22,503 nucleotides of DNA from CAZVBR01 sp964625755 (GTDB taxonomy: Bacteria > Patescibacteriota > Minisyncoccia > Phycocordibacterales > XYD1-FULL-46-19): NCBI GenBank assembly GCA_964625755.1, contig CAZVBR010000010.1, positions 1 through 22,503 of the forward strand, in the 5' to 3' direction. Made by a program: the position numbers and the translations under genes. Positions 1-5,530 of the stretch are shown here, piece by piece; the first letter of the stretch is position 1; every line of letters starts with the position of its first letter. The notes under the pieces were generated by a model that worked only from the letters and a program-made list of their open reading frames with translations, was not told where the DNA came from and searched no databases.

Positions 1-61
1 ACTCGAACCTACGACCTATCCGGTGTAAACGGATTGCTCTAGCCAACTGAGCTAATCGCCC
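1..61 (-). tRNA. tRNA-Val (anticodon TAC), 3' end cut off by the window edge
   Basis: On the minus strand the sequence reads GGGCGAT-TA-GCTC, then a D loop containing GG, GAGC, a 5-bp anticodon stem (ATCCG/CGGAT) with loop TTTACAC giving anticodon TAC (Val), a 5-base variable region, T-stem strand GTAGG and T loop TTCGAGT. The 3' half of the T stem and the acceptor strand lie outside the window. It is divergent from the acylphosphatase gene. Confidence 0.93.
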
Positions 62-76
62 GAGATTACCGTTTCT

Positions 77-105
77 ATCATATATTATTTTACACATCTA
101 ATCAA
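77..105 (-). promoter_or_regulatory. Sigma70-like promoter for tRNA-Val
   Basis: Minus strand: -35 TTGATT (105-100), 17-base spacer, -10 TATGAT (82-77). The predicted transcription start near position 70 leaves about 9 bases before the tRNA 5' end at 61. The -35 hexamer lies inside the spacer of the opposing acylphosphatase promoter. Confidence 0.6.
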
Positions 106-117
106 TACTCATATAAT
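89..117 (+). promoter_or_regulatory. Sigma70-like promoter for acylphosphatase, nearly leaderless
   Basis: -35 TTTACA (89-94), 17-base spacer, consensus -10 TATAAT (112-117). The start codon is at 127, so the mRNA should begin only about 0-3 bases before the ATG. There is no Shine-Dalgarno sequence. Confidence 0.7.
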
Positions 118-126
118 ATTTATATT

Positions 127-417
127 ATGACCGCCAGAGAAAAAAAAGCCTTTTTGATTGAACTTCAAGGTTGGGTGACCGGGGTAAATATGAGGCGTTT
201 CGTGTCGCATTTAGCCAGTCGGTATAATTTGACCGGCAAGGTTAGGAATGAATCGAGTGAATTGGTCTCGGTATTTGTCGAAGGGGACGAAAAAGACCTG
301 CTTGGTTTTTTACAAGAATTGTCTGAGAGCCCGGAGCGACCCGGGCGAGTAGATAATTTGGTCTGCAAACCGGCTCAACCTGTCCAGGGATCAGATCGGT
401 TTGTGATCGAGCCCTAG
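127..417 (+). CDS. acyP: Acylphosphatase
   Basis: Small cytosolic enzyme that hydrolyses acyl phosphates such as acetyl-phosphate and 1,3-bisphosphoglycerate. The 96-residue length fits the family (about 90-100). Visible signature: GWVTGVNMRRF near residues 15-25 in place of the usual G-x-V-Q-G-V-x-F-R, then LTGKVRN at 35-41, then a VFVEGDE strand. The catalytic arginine and asparagine fall at R23 and N41, the same numbering as in animal acylphosphatases. The Q of the usual VQGV is T here, a mild variation. It has its own promoter only 9 bases upstream and no ribosome binding site, so translation is probably leaderless. It is followed 53 bases later by the pseudouridine synthase. Confidence 0.9.
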   Translation: MTAREKKAFLIELQGWVTGVNMRRFVSHLASRYNLTGKVRNESSELVSVFVEGDEKDLLGFLQELSESPERPGRVDNLVCKPAQPVQGSDRFVIEP

Positions 418-470
418 GTCGCAAGTTATCAAAGAGAGGTGGGGGTAGTCGGAGTTTTAATTGACTTAAT

Positions 471-1205
471 ATGGAAGATCCAAAAGTAATTTACGAGGAT
501 GACCACGGGTTGGCTGTTTGCAAGCCGTCCGGGCTGGCGGTTCATGGTGATGGTGTGAAAAACGAAGAGACTCTAGCTGACTGGTTTGTAGCCCGTTGCC
601 CTGAGGCTAAAAATGTCGGAGAGGTCGGTTGGGGTCGGGGCCAAGTTTTGATTTGTCGGCCCGGAGTGGTTCATCGACTCGATAAAGATACCAGCGGAGT
701 GATGATCATGGCAAAGACCGAGATCGGTTATGAGCACTTCAAAAAACAATTTTTGGAGCGCCGAGTTAAAAAAACCTATTATTTATTGGTTTACGGGCAG
801 ATGAAAAAATTTTCAGATCAGGGAGTGCAGGTGATCGATCAGGTGATCGGTCGGCATCCCAAAGACCCCCGTCGACGTCTGGCCGGGTCAGAGGCCCGAG
901 GGGCCCAGAGAAGAGCCGTCACTTATTTTGCCGTTAAAGAGATCTTTCCCGGCTACAGTTTTATCGAGGCTTGGCCGGAGACCGGTCGGATGCATCAATT
1001 GAGGGTTCATTTTAAGTTTCTGGGTTATCCGGTAGTGAATGATCCTTTGTATGCCGGTGGTCGCCCGATCCCGGATGGCCTATCCCGGTTGGGGCTTCAT
1101 GCCGGCAAAATAGAACTGACTTGGCCTTCGGGGGAAGTATTGAAGCTGGAAGCCGAATTGCCGGCGGATATGGCCTGGGCTCTTGAAAATTTAAAAACAT
1201 CGTGA
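471..1205 (+). CDS. RluA-family RNA pseudouridine synthase
   Basis: Converts specific uridines in rRNA or tRNA to pseudouridine. The start MEDPKVIYEDD leads into the typical CKPSGLAVH strand (residues 17-25). The catalytic motif HRLDKDTSG is at 68-76, with D71 the expected nucleophile. KKTYYLLVYG (100-109) and GRMHQLRVHF (172-181, usually GRTHQIRVHL) are further family motifs. There is no N-terminal S4 domain, so it is a minimal RluA/RluC/RluD type of 244 residues; the target uridine cannot be assigned. A TTTAAT box at 456-461 sits 9 bases before the ATG but lacks a good -35. The rplS promoter lies within its 3' end. Confidence 0.9.
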   Translation: MEDPKVIYEDDHGLAVCKPSGLAVHGDGVKNEETLADWFVARCPEAKNVGEVGWGRGQVLICRPGVVHRLDKDTSGVMIMAKTEIGYEHFKKQFLERRVKKTYYLLVYGQMKKFSDQGVQVIDQVIGRHPKDPRRRLAGSEARGAQRRAVTYFAVKEIFPGYSFIEAWPETGRMHQLRVHFKFLGYPVVNDPLYAGGRPIPDGLSRLGLHAGKIELTWPSGEVLKLEAELPADMAWALENLKTS

Positions 1206-1211
1206 TAGACT
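1183..1211 (+). promoter_or_regulatory. Sigma70-like promoter for rplS, nearly leaderless
   Basis: -35 TTGAAA (1183-1188), 17-base spacer, -10 TAGACT (1206-1211). The rplS ATG is 9 bases after the -10 box, predicting an mRNA that starts about 3 bases before the start codon. The promoter overlaps the end of the pseudouridine synthase gene. Confidence 0.55.
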
Positions 1212-1220
1212 ACTTGCGTT

Positions 1221-1790
1221 ATGTCTATATCTACATTTAATATATCGCCTGTGGATGTTGCCAAGCGACAGAAATTAGATTTAAAAGCCGGTAATACGGT
1301 TCGGGTGTGGCAGCGAATTCAGGAAAAGAACAAGACCCGACTCCAAGCTTTTGAGGGTATGTTGATCGCTCGCAAGCATGGAGTGGAGCCGGGGGCCACT
1401 TTTACGGTTCGCCGGGTATCCGGCGGAGTCGGAGTGGAAAAAACTTTCCCTCTGTATACCCCGAATATAGAAAAGATCGATATCGTTAAAAGAGCCAAGG
1501 TGCGCCGGTCAAAATTGTACTATGTTCGAGACAAGGCCGCCAAAGAGATCCGTCGGAGAACCAAGCGCCTGTCTTCAGTGGCAGCCCAGAAAGCCGCCGA
1601 GTGGGAGGAGAAGTTGTCTCAAGAGGATAGCGGGGAGTCGCAATTGACCGAAGAAGAGACCGAGTCAAAAGAAGAAGACCCAAAGGAAGAAAAGGAAGTC
1701 GCCGAACAAGAGGAATCGAGCGCCGAGGAAACCGATTCCGAGAGTAAAACCGAAGAGAAAGAAGCAGAAGAAGATAAAAAACAAGAATAG
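1221..1790 (+). CDS. rplS: 50S ribosomal protein L19 (bL19) with acidic C-terminal tail
   Basis: Large-subunit protein located at the interface with the 30S subunit. Residues 1-115 match L19 well: GNTVRVWQRIQEKNKTR (24-40), QAFEGMLIARKHG, TFTVRRVSGGVGVEKTFPLY, and an arginine- and lysine-rich end with RRSKLYYVRDK. Bacterial L19 normally ends near residue 115. Here a further 70 or so residues follow, strongly acidic and low in complexity (repeated EE, KEE, SE), giving 189 residues in total. The tail is in frame, has no stop, and ends just before a terminator, so it looks genuine. No Shine-Dalgarno is seen; the promoter sits 9 bases upstream. Confidence 0.93.
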   Translation: MSISTFNISPVDVAKRQKLDLKAGNTVRVWQRIQEKNKTRLQAFEGMLIARKHGVEPGATFTVRRVSGGVGVEKTFPLYTPNIEKIDIVKRAKVRRSKLYYVRDKAAKEIRRRTKRLSSVAAQKAAEWEEKLSQEDSGESQLTEEETESKEEDPKEEKEVAEQEESSAEETDSESKTEEKEAEEDKKQE

Positions 1791-1818
1791 CTAAAATAAC
1801 CCAAAGTTAAAGAATTTT

Positions 1819-1840
1819 CCCCGGAGCGATCCGGGGTTTT
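1819..1840 (+). terminator. Rho-independent terminator after rplS
   Basis: Perfect 7-bp stem CCCCGGA/TCCGGGG with loop GCGA, followed by TTTT. It lies 28 bases after the rplS stop. Confidence 0.85.
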
Positions 1841-1894
1841 GCCTTCAGGATTAAAAAACTAAAAAGCCGGTAATTTGATCAAAGTAGTGATGAT

Positions 1895-1923
1895 TTGAAA
1901 ATACTCCCTAAATCGTTTATAGT
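1895..1923 (+). promoter_or_regulatory. Sigma70-like promoter for tRNA-Leu
   Basis: -35 TTGAAA (1895-1900), 17-base spacer, -10 TATAGT (1918-1923). The predicted start near 1930 gives a leader of about 16 bases before the tRNA at 1946. Confidence 0.65.
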
Positions 1924-1945
1924 TTTAATGTTGTCGATGAAACCG

Positions 1946-2031
1946 GCGCGGGTGCTGGAATTTAGTAGACAGGCACGGTTGAGGGCCGTGTGCCCGTAAT
2001 GGGCGTGGAGGTGCAAGTCCTCTCCCGCGCA
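1946..2031 (+). tRNA. tRNA-Leu (anticodon GAG), unusual elbow
   Basis: Class II tRNA with a long variable arm. The acceptor GCGCGGG pairs with CCCGCGC. The D stem is CTG/CAG. The anticodon stem CACGG/CCGTG closes loop TTGAGGG, giving GAG (Leu, CTC/CTT codons). The variable arm is TGCCC-GTAAT-GGGCG-T, and the T stem is GGAGG/CCTCT. The discriminator is A at 2031 and CCA is not encoded (CCG follows). The T loop reads TGCAAGT rather than TTCAAGT, and the D loop reads TTTAG where TTGG is usual, so both partners of the normal G18-U55 contact are altered. Confidence 0.92.
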
Positions 2032-2049
2032 CCGTTTGAAAAACCGGTT

Positions 2050-2078
2050 TTGAAAAGTGCGGTAATTAAAAATAGGAT
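2050..2078 (+). promoter_or_regulatory. Probable promoter for the RNHCP gene
   Basis: -35 TTGAAA (2050-2055), 17-base spacer, -10 TAGGAT (2073-2078). The predicted start is near 2085, about 11 bases before the ATG at 2096. It lies directly behind tRNA-Leu. Confidence 0.5.
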
Positions 2079-2095
2079 TAGATTTTTCTTCGAAA

Positions 2096-2551
2096 ATGAA
2101 GAACAAAAGGGTGAATAAGGGTGTCCCTCGGTCGGTAGGAAAAAGGTCTCAAGAAAAGGGTTTTTACTGTCAAAATTGCCTTCGAGAAGTGTCTTTGGTG
2201 GCTTGGGGAACCAAGAATCGCAATCATTGCCCTGTTTGTTTATGGTCTCGACATGTAGACAATGAGACCGGGGATCGGGCGTCGCGGTGTCAAGGGGGGA
2301 TGGAGCCGATCGGTCTGACCACCAAGTTTGATAAGGAAGAGATCATGCTTATTCATCGGTGCCTTGAGTGTGGAAAGATAAACAAAAACCGGATCGCCGG
2401 AGATGATGATGAGAAAGAGATCCTCGCGGTGTTAAAAAAAAGCTATCAATTACCTGAAACTGTGAAGTCGGAATTGGGTCAATTAAATATAGAGCTTTAT
2501 CAAGATGAAAAATCGATCAGAGAACATTTGTACGGAATAGGTAGTCAATGA
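2096..2551 (+). CDS. RNHCP domain protein
   Basis: Carries the RNHCP domain (named for its own motif), a family of unknown function. The motif R-N-H-C-P is at residues 42-46. Likely zinc ligands are C25/C28, C45/C48, C65 and C89/C92. The order FYCQNC, NHCPVCLWSRHVD, GDRASRCQG, MEPIG, IHRCLECG, NRIAGDD agrees with the family through about residue 104. The C-terminal 45 residues are charged and probably helical. The protein is soluble, with no signal peptide or membrane segment. It stands alone with its own promoter between two tRNA genes. A nucleic-acid-binding role is possible from the zinc-ribbon look, but nothing in the sequence proves it. Confidence 0.85.
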   Translation: MKNKRVNKGVPRSVGKRSQEKGFYCQNCLREVSLVAWGTKNRNHCPVCLWSRHVDNETGDRASRCQGGMEPIGLTTKFDKEEIMLIHRCLECGKINKNRIAGDDDEKEILAVLKKSYQLPETVKSELGQLNIELYQDEKSIREHLYGIGSQ

Positions 2552-2675
2552 ATTTTTGAGTAAATCCGTGTTGAATCGATTGGTTCGGGGTTGGTGAAAG
2601 TCCGAGTGTAGGAATTGTTAAGATGAAAAGTAGATCTGTGATCGGAAGGGTTTTTGATTTTGAGAAGCTCTTGGC

Positions 2676-2705
2676 TGGACTAATTACCTTAAAATTTGAT
2701 ATAAC
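2676..2705 (+). promoter_or_regulatory. Possible promoter for tRNA-His
   Basis: -10 TATAAC (2700-2705) with a weak -35 TGGACT (2676-2681, spacer 18). The predicted start near 2712 is 17 bases before the tRNA. Confidence 0.4.
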
Positions 2706-2728
2706 AAGTAAGGGTCAAGAATATTAAT

Positions 2729-2802
2729 GGTGGCCGTAGCTCAATTGGTAGAGCACTCGCCTGTGGAGCGAGTGGTTGTGGGTTCGATCCCCACCGGTCA
2801 CC
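2729..2802 (+). tRNA. tRNA-His (anticodon GTG)
   Basis: Acceptor GTGGCCG pairs with CGGTCAC, with the histidine-specific extra G at -1 (2729) opposite C73 (2802). D arm GCTC/GAGC, anticodon stem CTCGC/GCGAG with loop CTGTGGA (anticodon GTG), T stem GTGGG/CCCAC with loop TTCGATC. CCA is not encoded (CA-C follows C73). G-1:C73 is the normal identity element for HisRS. Confidence 0.95.
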
Positions 2803-3122
2803 CACGATAGTGTTAAGGTCTGAGTTGGTCGGGCCGAGAGAACATTTGTTAAAATAGGCTTCCGTAAAATCATCCAAACTGATCGAGGGGCTTGGGAGTG
2901 GCGGTTGAATGAGTTTTTGTGTTACACTGACAGTAGTATTGTTTTTGCATTAACGAACTTCCGCTTGGTAGTGTCCGTTTTAAAGTTTAGGAAGATCAGA
3001 TCTGGTGGTGATGAACGTTTGCCGGTTTTTCGAGCATCGATTCTTCGGAGATTGAGTTGGAATGATGTTGTCCGGTTGCAATTATGATACACTATATTTT
3101 ATTGATTTAATGATCCTAGTCT
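2803..3122. other. Non-coding stretch with no recognised content
   Basis: About 320 bases between tRNA-His and the next gene. The only longish open frame (TTG start near 2905, 60 codons) has no family resemblance or ribosome binding site. Several A+T-rich boxes resembling -10 elements cluster at 3083-3098 (TATGAT, TATATT) and probably belong to the promoter of the gene at 3123, but I found no convincing -35. I see no terminator, riboswitch or known structured RNA. Confidence 0.5.
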
Positions 3123-3734
3123 ATGGAAAGATTTAAACCACATCAGTCAGAAAATAAAAAAATTACAAATAGTGAAAATCACGACCAGGAAACAAAGGAT
3201 GTCAATGAAATACCGAAAGATCTGAAAGAGGAATTGAGCCGGATCACATCTGAACAGAGAGAAGTTATCGAGCAAGAAGCCGGGATGTTAGGAGTTGAGA
3301 TGCCCCAAGAAAGCCAATTAACCCGGGGTATGATCGGTTGGGAAGGAGAAACCGGGTCCTTGGTTGATCTGGGGGTAAGAGAAGAAGAGGGGGGTGTTGA
3401 GTCCGAGGAGCAGGAGATAAGTCCGGAGTACTTTCAGACCGAAGATGATCTTTTAAGAGGGGCTTTCCAAGAAGTTTCGGGTGGATTGATCGATCAGATG
3501 CCGGATGGTTGTATGGTGATCTATCTGTCCTCAGCCAAAAAATTTTATGAATTAGACGAGGAAGCCCTGGGGAGTTTAATGGAGTTGTCGAGCGAACGTT
3601 TTAATGGTGAGATCGATCAAGATGAATACTTAAGGTCGATTCAAGAAAATATCTCGGCTTTAGGTGACCTGGTCCCGAATGAAGACCTGCCCCCGGGACT
3701 GCAAGAGGCGGAGTTGAGCCAGATAACTCATTAA
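3123..3734 (+). CDS. Hypothetical acidic protein
   Basis: I do not recognise this 203-residue protein. It is soluble and strongly acidic. The N-terminal 115 or so residues are hydrophilic and rich in E, Q, S and K, probably largely disordered or coiled. The C-terminal part (about 120-195) looks folded and helical, with hydrophobic positions in GCMVIYLSSAKKFYELDEEAL and a following helix pair. There are no membrane segments and no cysteine motif. It is followed 21 bases later by another small helical protein, so the two probably share a transcript. Codon use resembles the neighbours. It may be a lineage-restricted Patescibacteria protein. Confidence 0.75.
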   Translation: MERFKPHQSENKKITNSENHDQETKDVNEIPKDLKEELSRITSEQREVIEQEAGMLGVEMPQESQLTRGMIGWEGETGSLVDLGVREEEGGVESEEQEISPEYFQTEDDLLRGAFQEVSGGLIDQMPDGCMVIYLSSAKKFYELDEEALGSLMELSSERFNGEIDQDEYLRSIQENISALGDLVPNEDLPPGLQEAELSQITH

Positions 3735-3755
3735 AATTTTTAAATAAAGAGATCT

Positions 3756-4061
3756 ATGCTGGAATCGGAAATAAGACAAACCATCGCAGACAGTTTAAAT
3801 CTTACCGCCTTATCGGAAGAGGACTTGATGGAGGTAATAACGGAACTGGAAGATAATATTTTGCGGCGAGTACATTTAAATATTGCCACCGAGCTTACCG
3901 CCAAGCAAAATGCCAAATTAAGTGAATTGATCACCAACGGGCAGGATGATGAGGTGAAGCAGTTTTTGGTTGAAAATGTGCCCGATCTTTCTTCCCGGAT
4001 CTATCAAGTGGCTCGGCAAACTATCAAAGAGTTTCAGAACTTAAAAGAAGGCCTGCGGTAA
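3756..4061 (+). CDS. Small helical protein, DUF5663-like
   Basis: This 101-residue all-helical protein resembles the small Patescibacteria proteins grouped as DUF5663: a pattern of L-x-x-L-S-E-E-D-L-M-E-V (residues 15-28), a helix with ILRRVHLNI, a linker with KLSELITNGQDDEVKQFL, then VPDLSSRIYQVARQTIKEF. No catalytic motif or membrane segment is visible, and the function is unknown. A weak GAGA purine run lies 5-8 bases before the ATG. It sits between an acidic hypothetical protein and the DHH phosphoesterase, all on the same strand with short gaps, which suggests an operon. The family call rests on pattern memory and should be checked by profile search. Confidence 0.65.
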   Translation: MLESEIRQTIADSLNLTALSEEDLMEVITELEDNILRRVHLNIATELTAKQNAKLSELITNGQDDEVKQFLVENVPDLSSRIYQVARQTIKEFQNLKEGLR

Positions 4062-4084
4062 CCTTTTTTGTTTGAAATTTTTCT

Positions 4085-5101
4085 ATGAACAAAGTTCCGG
4101 CAAAAGTGGCTTCTGAGATTCTCTCAGTGATTGATCGGTCCGACAAGGTGTTGCTTCATTTACACCCCAGCCCGGATGCCGATTCCATCGGAAGTGCTTT
4201 GGCGGTTAGTAATTGGCTTAAACAGGTAGGGAAAAAGGTGACTTTAATAAAAGGGGACTCGGACCTGCCGAGAGAGTTTGGTGTGCTGCCGGGGTTTGAG
4301 ATGATCTCTGAGGAAAATTTCTCGGAGGTGGACCAATCGGGGTATGACCTGTTTTTGATCTTAGATTCGAGCAGTCTTGACCGAGTGACCAATTTAAACC
4401 CGGTTGTTTTTCACGGTCATTTAAAAACGGTAGTTATCGATCACCATGCCGATAATTTAGGGTTCGGGGATATAAATTTGATCAACGAAAAAGCTTCCGC
4501 CACCGCCGAGATAATTTATGAGTTATTCGATATTTGGCGGGTGCCGATCACCAAAGAGATGGCCATCTGCCTTTTGGTCGGGCTATACGGCGATACCGGC
4601 AGTTTCCAGTTTCCCAATACTACCGCTCGGACTTTTAGTATCGCTTCTGCTCTGGTGGAAAAGTACCCCGATTTTTCTGAAGTCCTTGAGGCTCTTAGAT
4701 CCAACCGTCATCCGGACTGGGTGGCGTATCAAGGGTTGGCTTTTTCTAATTTATTAATGTATCAGAAGATGGCTGTTTCGGTTGTGCCGTATCAGGAAAT
4801 AGAGCGCCGGGGTTTTACCAGGGAAACTATCGGAGAGCAAAACGTTGCCAACACGTTGATCTTGGTCCGGGACTGGCTGGTCGGAGTTAGTGTCAGTGAA
4901 AAAGAGCCGGGGGTTTCTCGGGTTAGTTTGAGGAGCCGGAAGCCCGAGGTGTATGATGTTTCGAAGATCGCTCAGGTGTTTGGCGGAGGAGGGCATAAAG
5001 CGGCTTCCGGGGCTCAAATAATGTCTTCGGCTCAAGATGCCGGAAATGAATTAATGCAAGCCATAGCCGGAATCTACCCGGATCTTCTGGAGGAAATATG
5101 A
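4085..5101 (+). CDS. DHH/DHHA1 phosphoesterase (NrnA-like)
   Basis: Likely degrades short oligoribonucleotides (nanoRNase) and/or dephosphorylates pAp, as NrnA does; related proteins hydrolyse cyclic dinucleotides. The DHH domain carries HPSPDADS (27-34, metal-binding D31 and D33), LILDSSS (91-97, D94), VIDHHAD (117-123, the DHH motif) and GLYGDTGSF (167-174, D170). The DHHA1 domain has the substrate-binding glycine motif FGGGGHKAASGA at 299-310. The 338-residue length matches NrnA and no membrane or PAS/GGDEF domain is present, so a GdpP role is unlikely. No Shine-Dalgarno is visible. Its TGA stop overlaps the next gene's ATG (ATGA), indicating translational coupling. Confidence 0.9.
   Translation: MNKVPAKVASEILSVIDRSDKVLLHLHPSPDADSIGSALAVSNWLKQVGKKVTLIKGDSDLPREFGVLPGFEMISEENFSEVDQSGYDLFLILDSSSLDRVTNLNPVVFHGHLKTVVIDHHADNLGFGDINLINEKASATAEIIYELFDIWRVPITKEMAICLLVGLYGDTGSFQFPNTTARTFSIASALVEKYPDFSEVLEALRSNRHPDWVAYQGLAFSNLLMYQKMAVSVVPYQEIERRGFTRETIGEQNVANTLILVRDWLVGVSVSEKEPGVSRVSLRSRKPEVYDVSKIAQVFGGGGHKAASGAQIMSSAQDAGNELMQAIAGIYPDLLEEI
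5089..5093 (+). promoter_or_regulatory. Shine-Dalgarno GGAGG before the small membrane protein
   Basis: A clear GGAGG, 4 bases before ATG 5098 and 7 before the alternative ATG 5101. It shows that this organism does use SD pairing for at least one internal operon gene, in contrast to the promoter-proximal genes that lack it. Confidence 0.7.
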
Positions 5102-5475
5102 TGATCTCTCATTTATTTGTTTATACCGTAGCTTGTGTCTGGCTGATCTGGGGGGTGGTAGTGATGTTCGGGTCTTCAGTTGAGAACTATCTACTGATTC
5201 GAGCCCGTAACTGGCCGTGGCGGTTGATCGGAGTGTTGTGGCTTGGCCTGGCTTGGGGGGTTTTTATGTCGGCTTCCTTTGCCGCCTGGCCGGCGTTGAT
5301 CTATTTTGTGTTCGCAATGATGGTCTTAGATGGCCTGACCTTTCTTTTTTTGTCCGGTGCCGGTTTTCGGATCGTTTTGGATCAGTTTCGATCTCTGCCC
5401 CGGAAAGTAAAAATTGCCTACGGAGTGATCCTGGTTTTGCTGGCGCTTGCTATGATGGTTCAGTTTTCGATCTGA
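5098..5475 (+). CDS. Small integral membrane protein, unknown function
   Basis: A 125-residue protein with about four hydrophobic segments (roughly residues 5-25, 41-61, 63-87 and 105-124) and short charged loops (RARNWPWR, RSLPRKVK), so probably a polytopic inner-membrane protein. I recognise no family motif. It overlaps the DHH gene by four bases (ATGA) and has a good SD, so the two are co-translated. Two adjacent ATG codons (5098, 5101) are both possible starts. The promoter of the next gene, the HtrA-like protease, lies just beyond its stop. Confidence 0.8.
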   Translation: MMISHLFVYTVACVWLIWGVVVMFGSSVENYLLIRARNWPWRLIGVLWLGLAWGVFMSASFAAWPALIYFVFAMMVLDGLTFLFLSGAGFRIVLDQFRSLPRKVKIAYGVILVLLALAMMVQFSI

Positions 5476-5490
5476 GCCGGAGAGACGGGT

Positions 5491-5518
5491 TTGAGATATT
5501 TTTCGTGGTTGCTATACT
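5491..5518 (+). promoter_or_regulatory. Sigma70-like promoter for the HtrA-like protease
   Basis: -35 TTGAGA (5491-5496), 16-base spacer, -10 TATACT (5513-5518). The ATG at 5531 is 12 bases after the -10 box, so the 5' leader would be about 6 bases. Confidence 0.6.
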
Positions 5519-5530
5519 GGGAATATTCTT

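Noticed and set aside
2575..2640. GGTTGGTGAAAGTCC, resembling part of a cobalamin riboswitch core or of T-box stem I
   Set aside because: The other required elements (B12 box, or the T-box antiterminator sequence) are absent, and the next gene is a tRNA.
2729..2802. Unusual 5' extension of tRNA-His
   Set aside because: G-1 opposite C73 is the normal bacterial tRNA-His feature.
2689..2877. Minus-strand open frame of 62 codons
   Set aside because: It is antisense to tRNA-His; its middle is just the reverse translation of the tRNA, a well-known type of false gene.
2905..3087. Plus-strand 60-codon frame with a TTG start
   Set aside because: No ribosome binding site, no recognisable family, and a composition like non-coding sequence.
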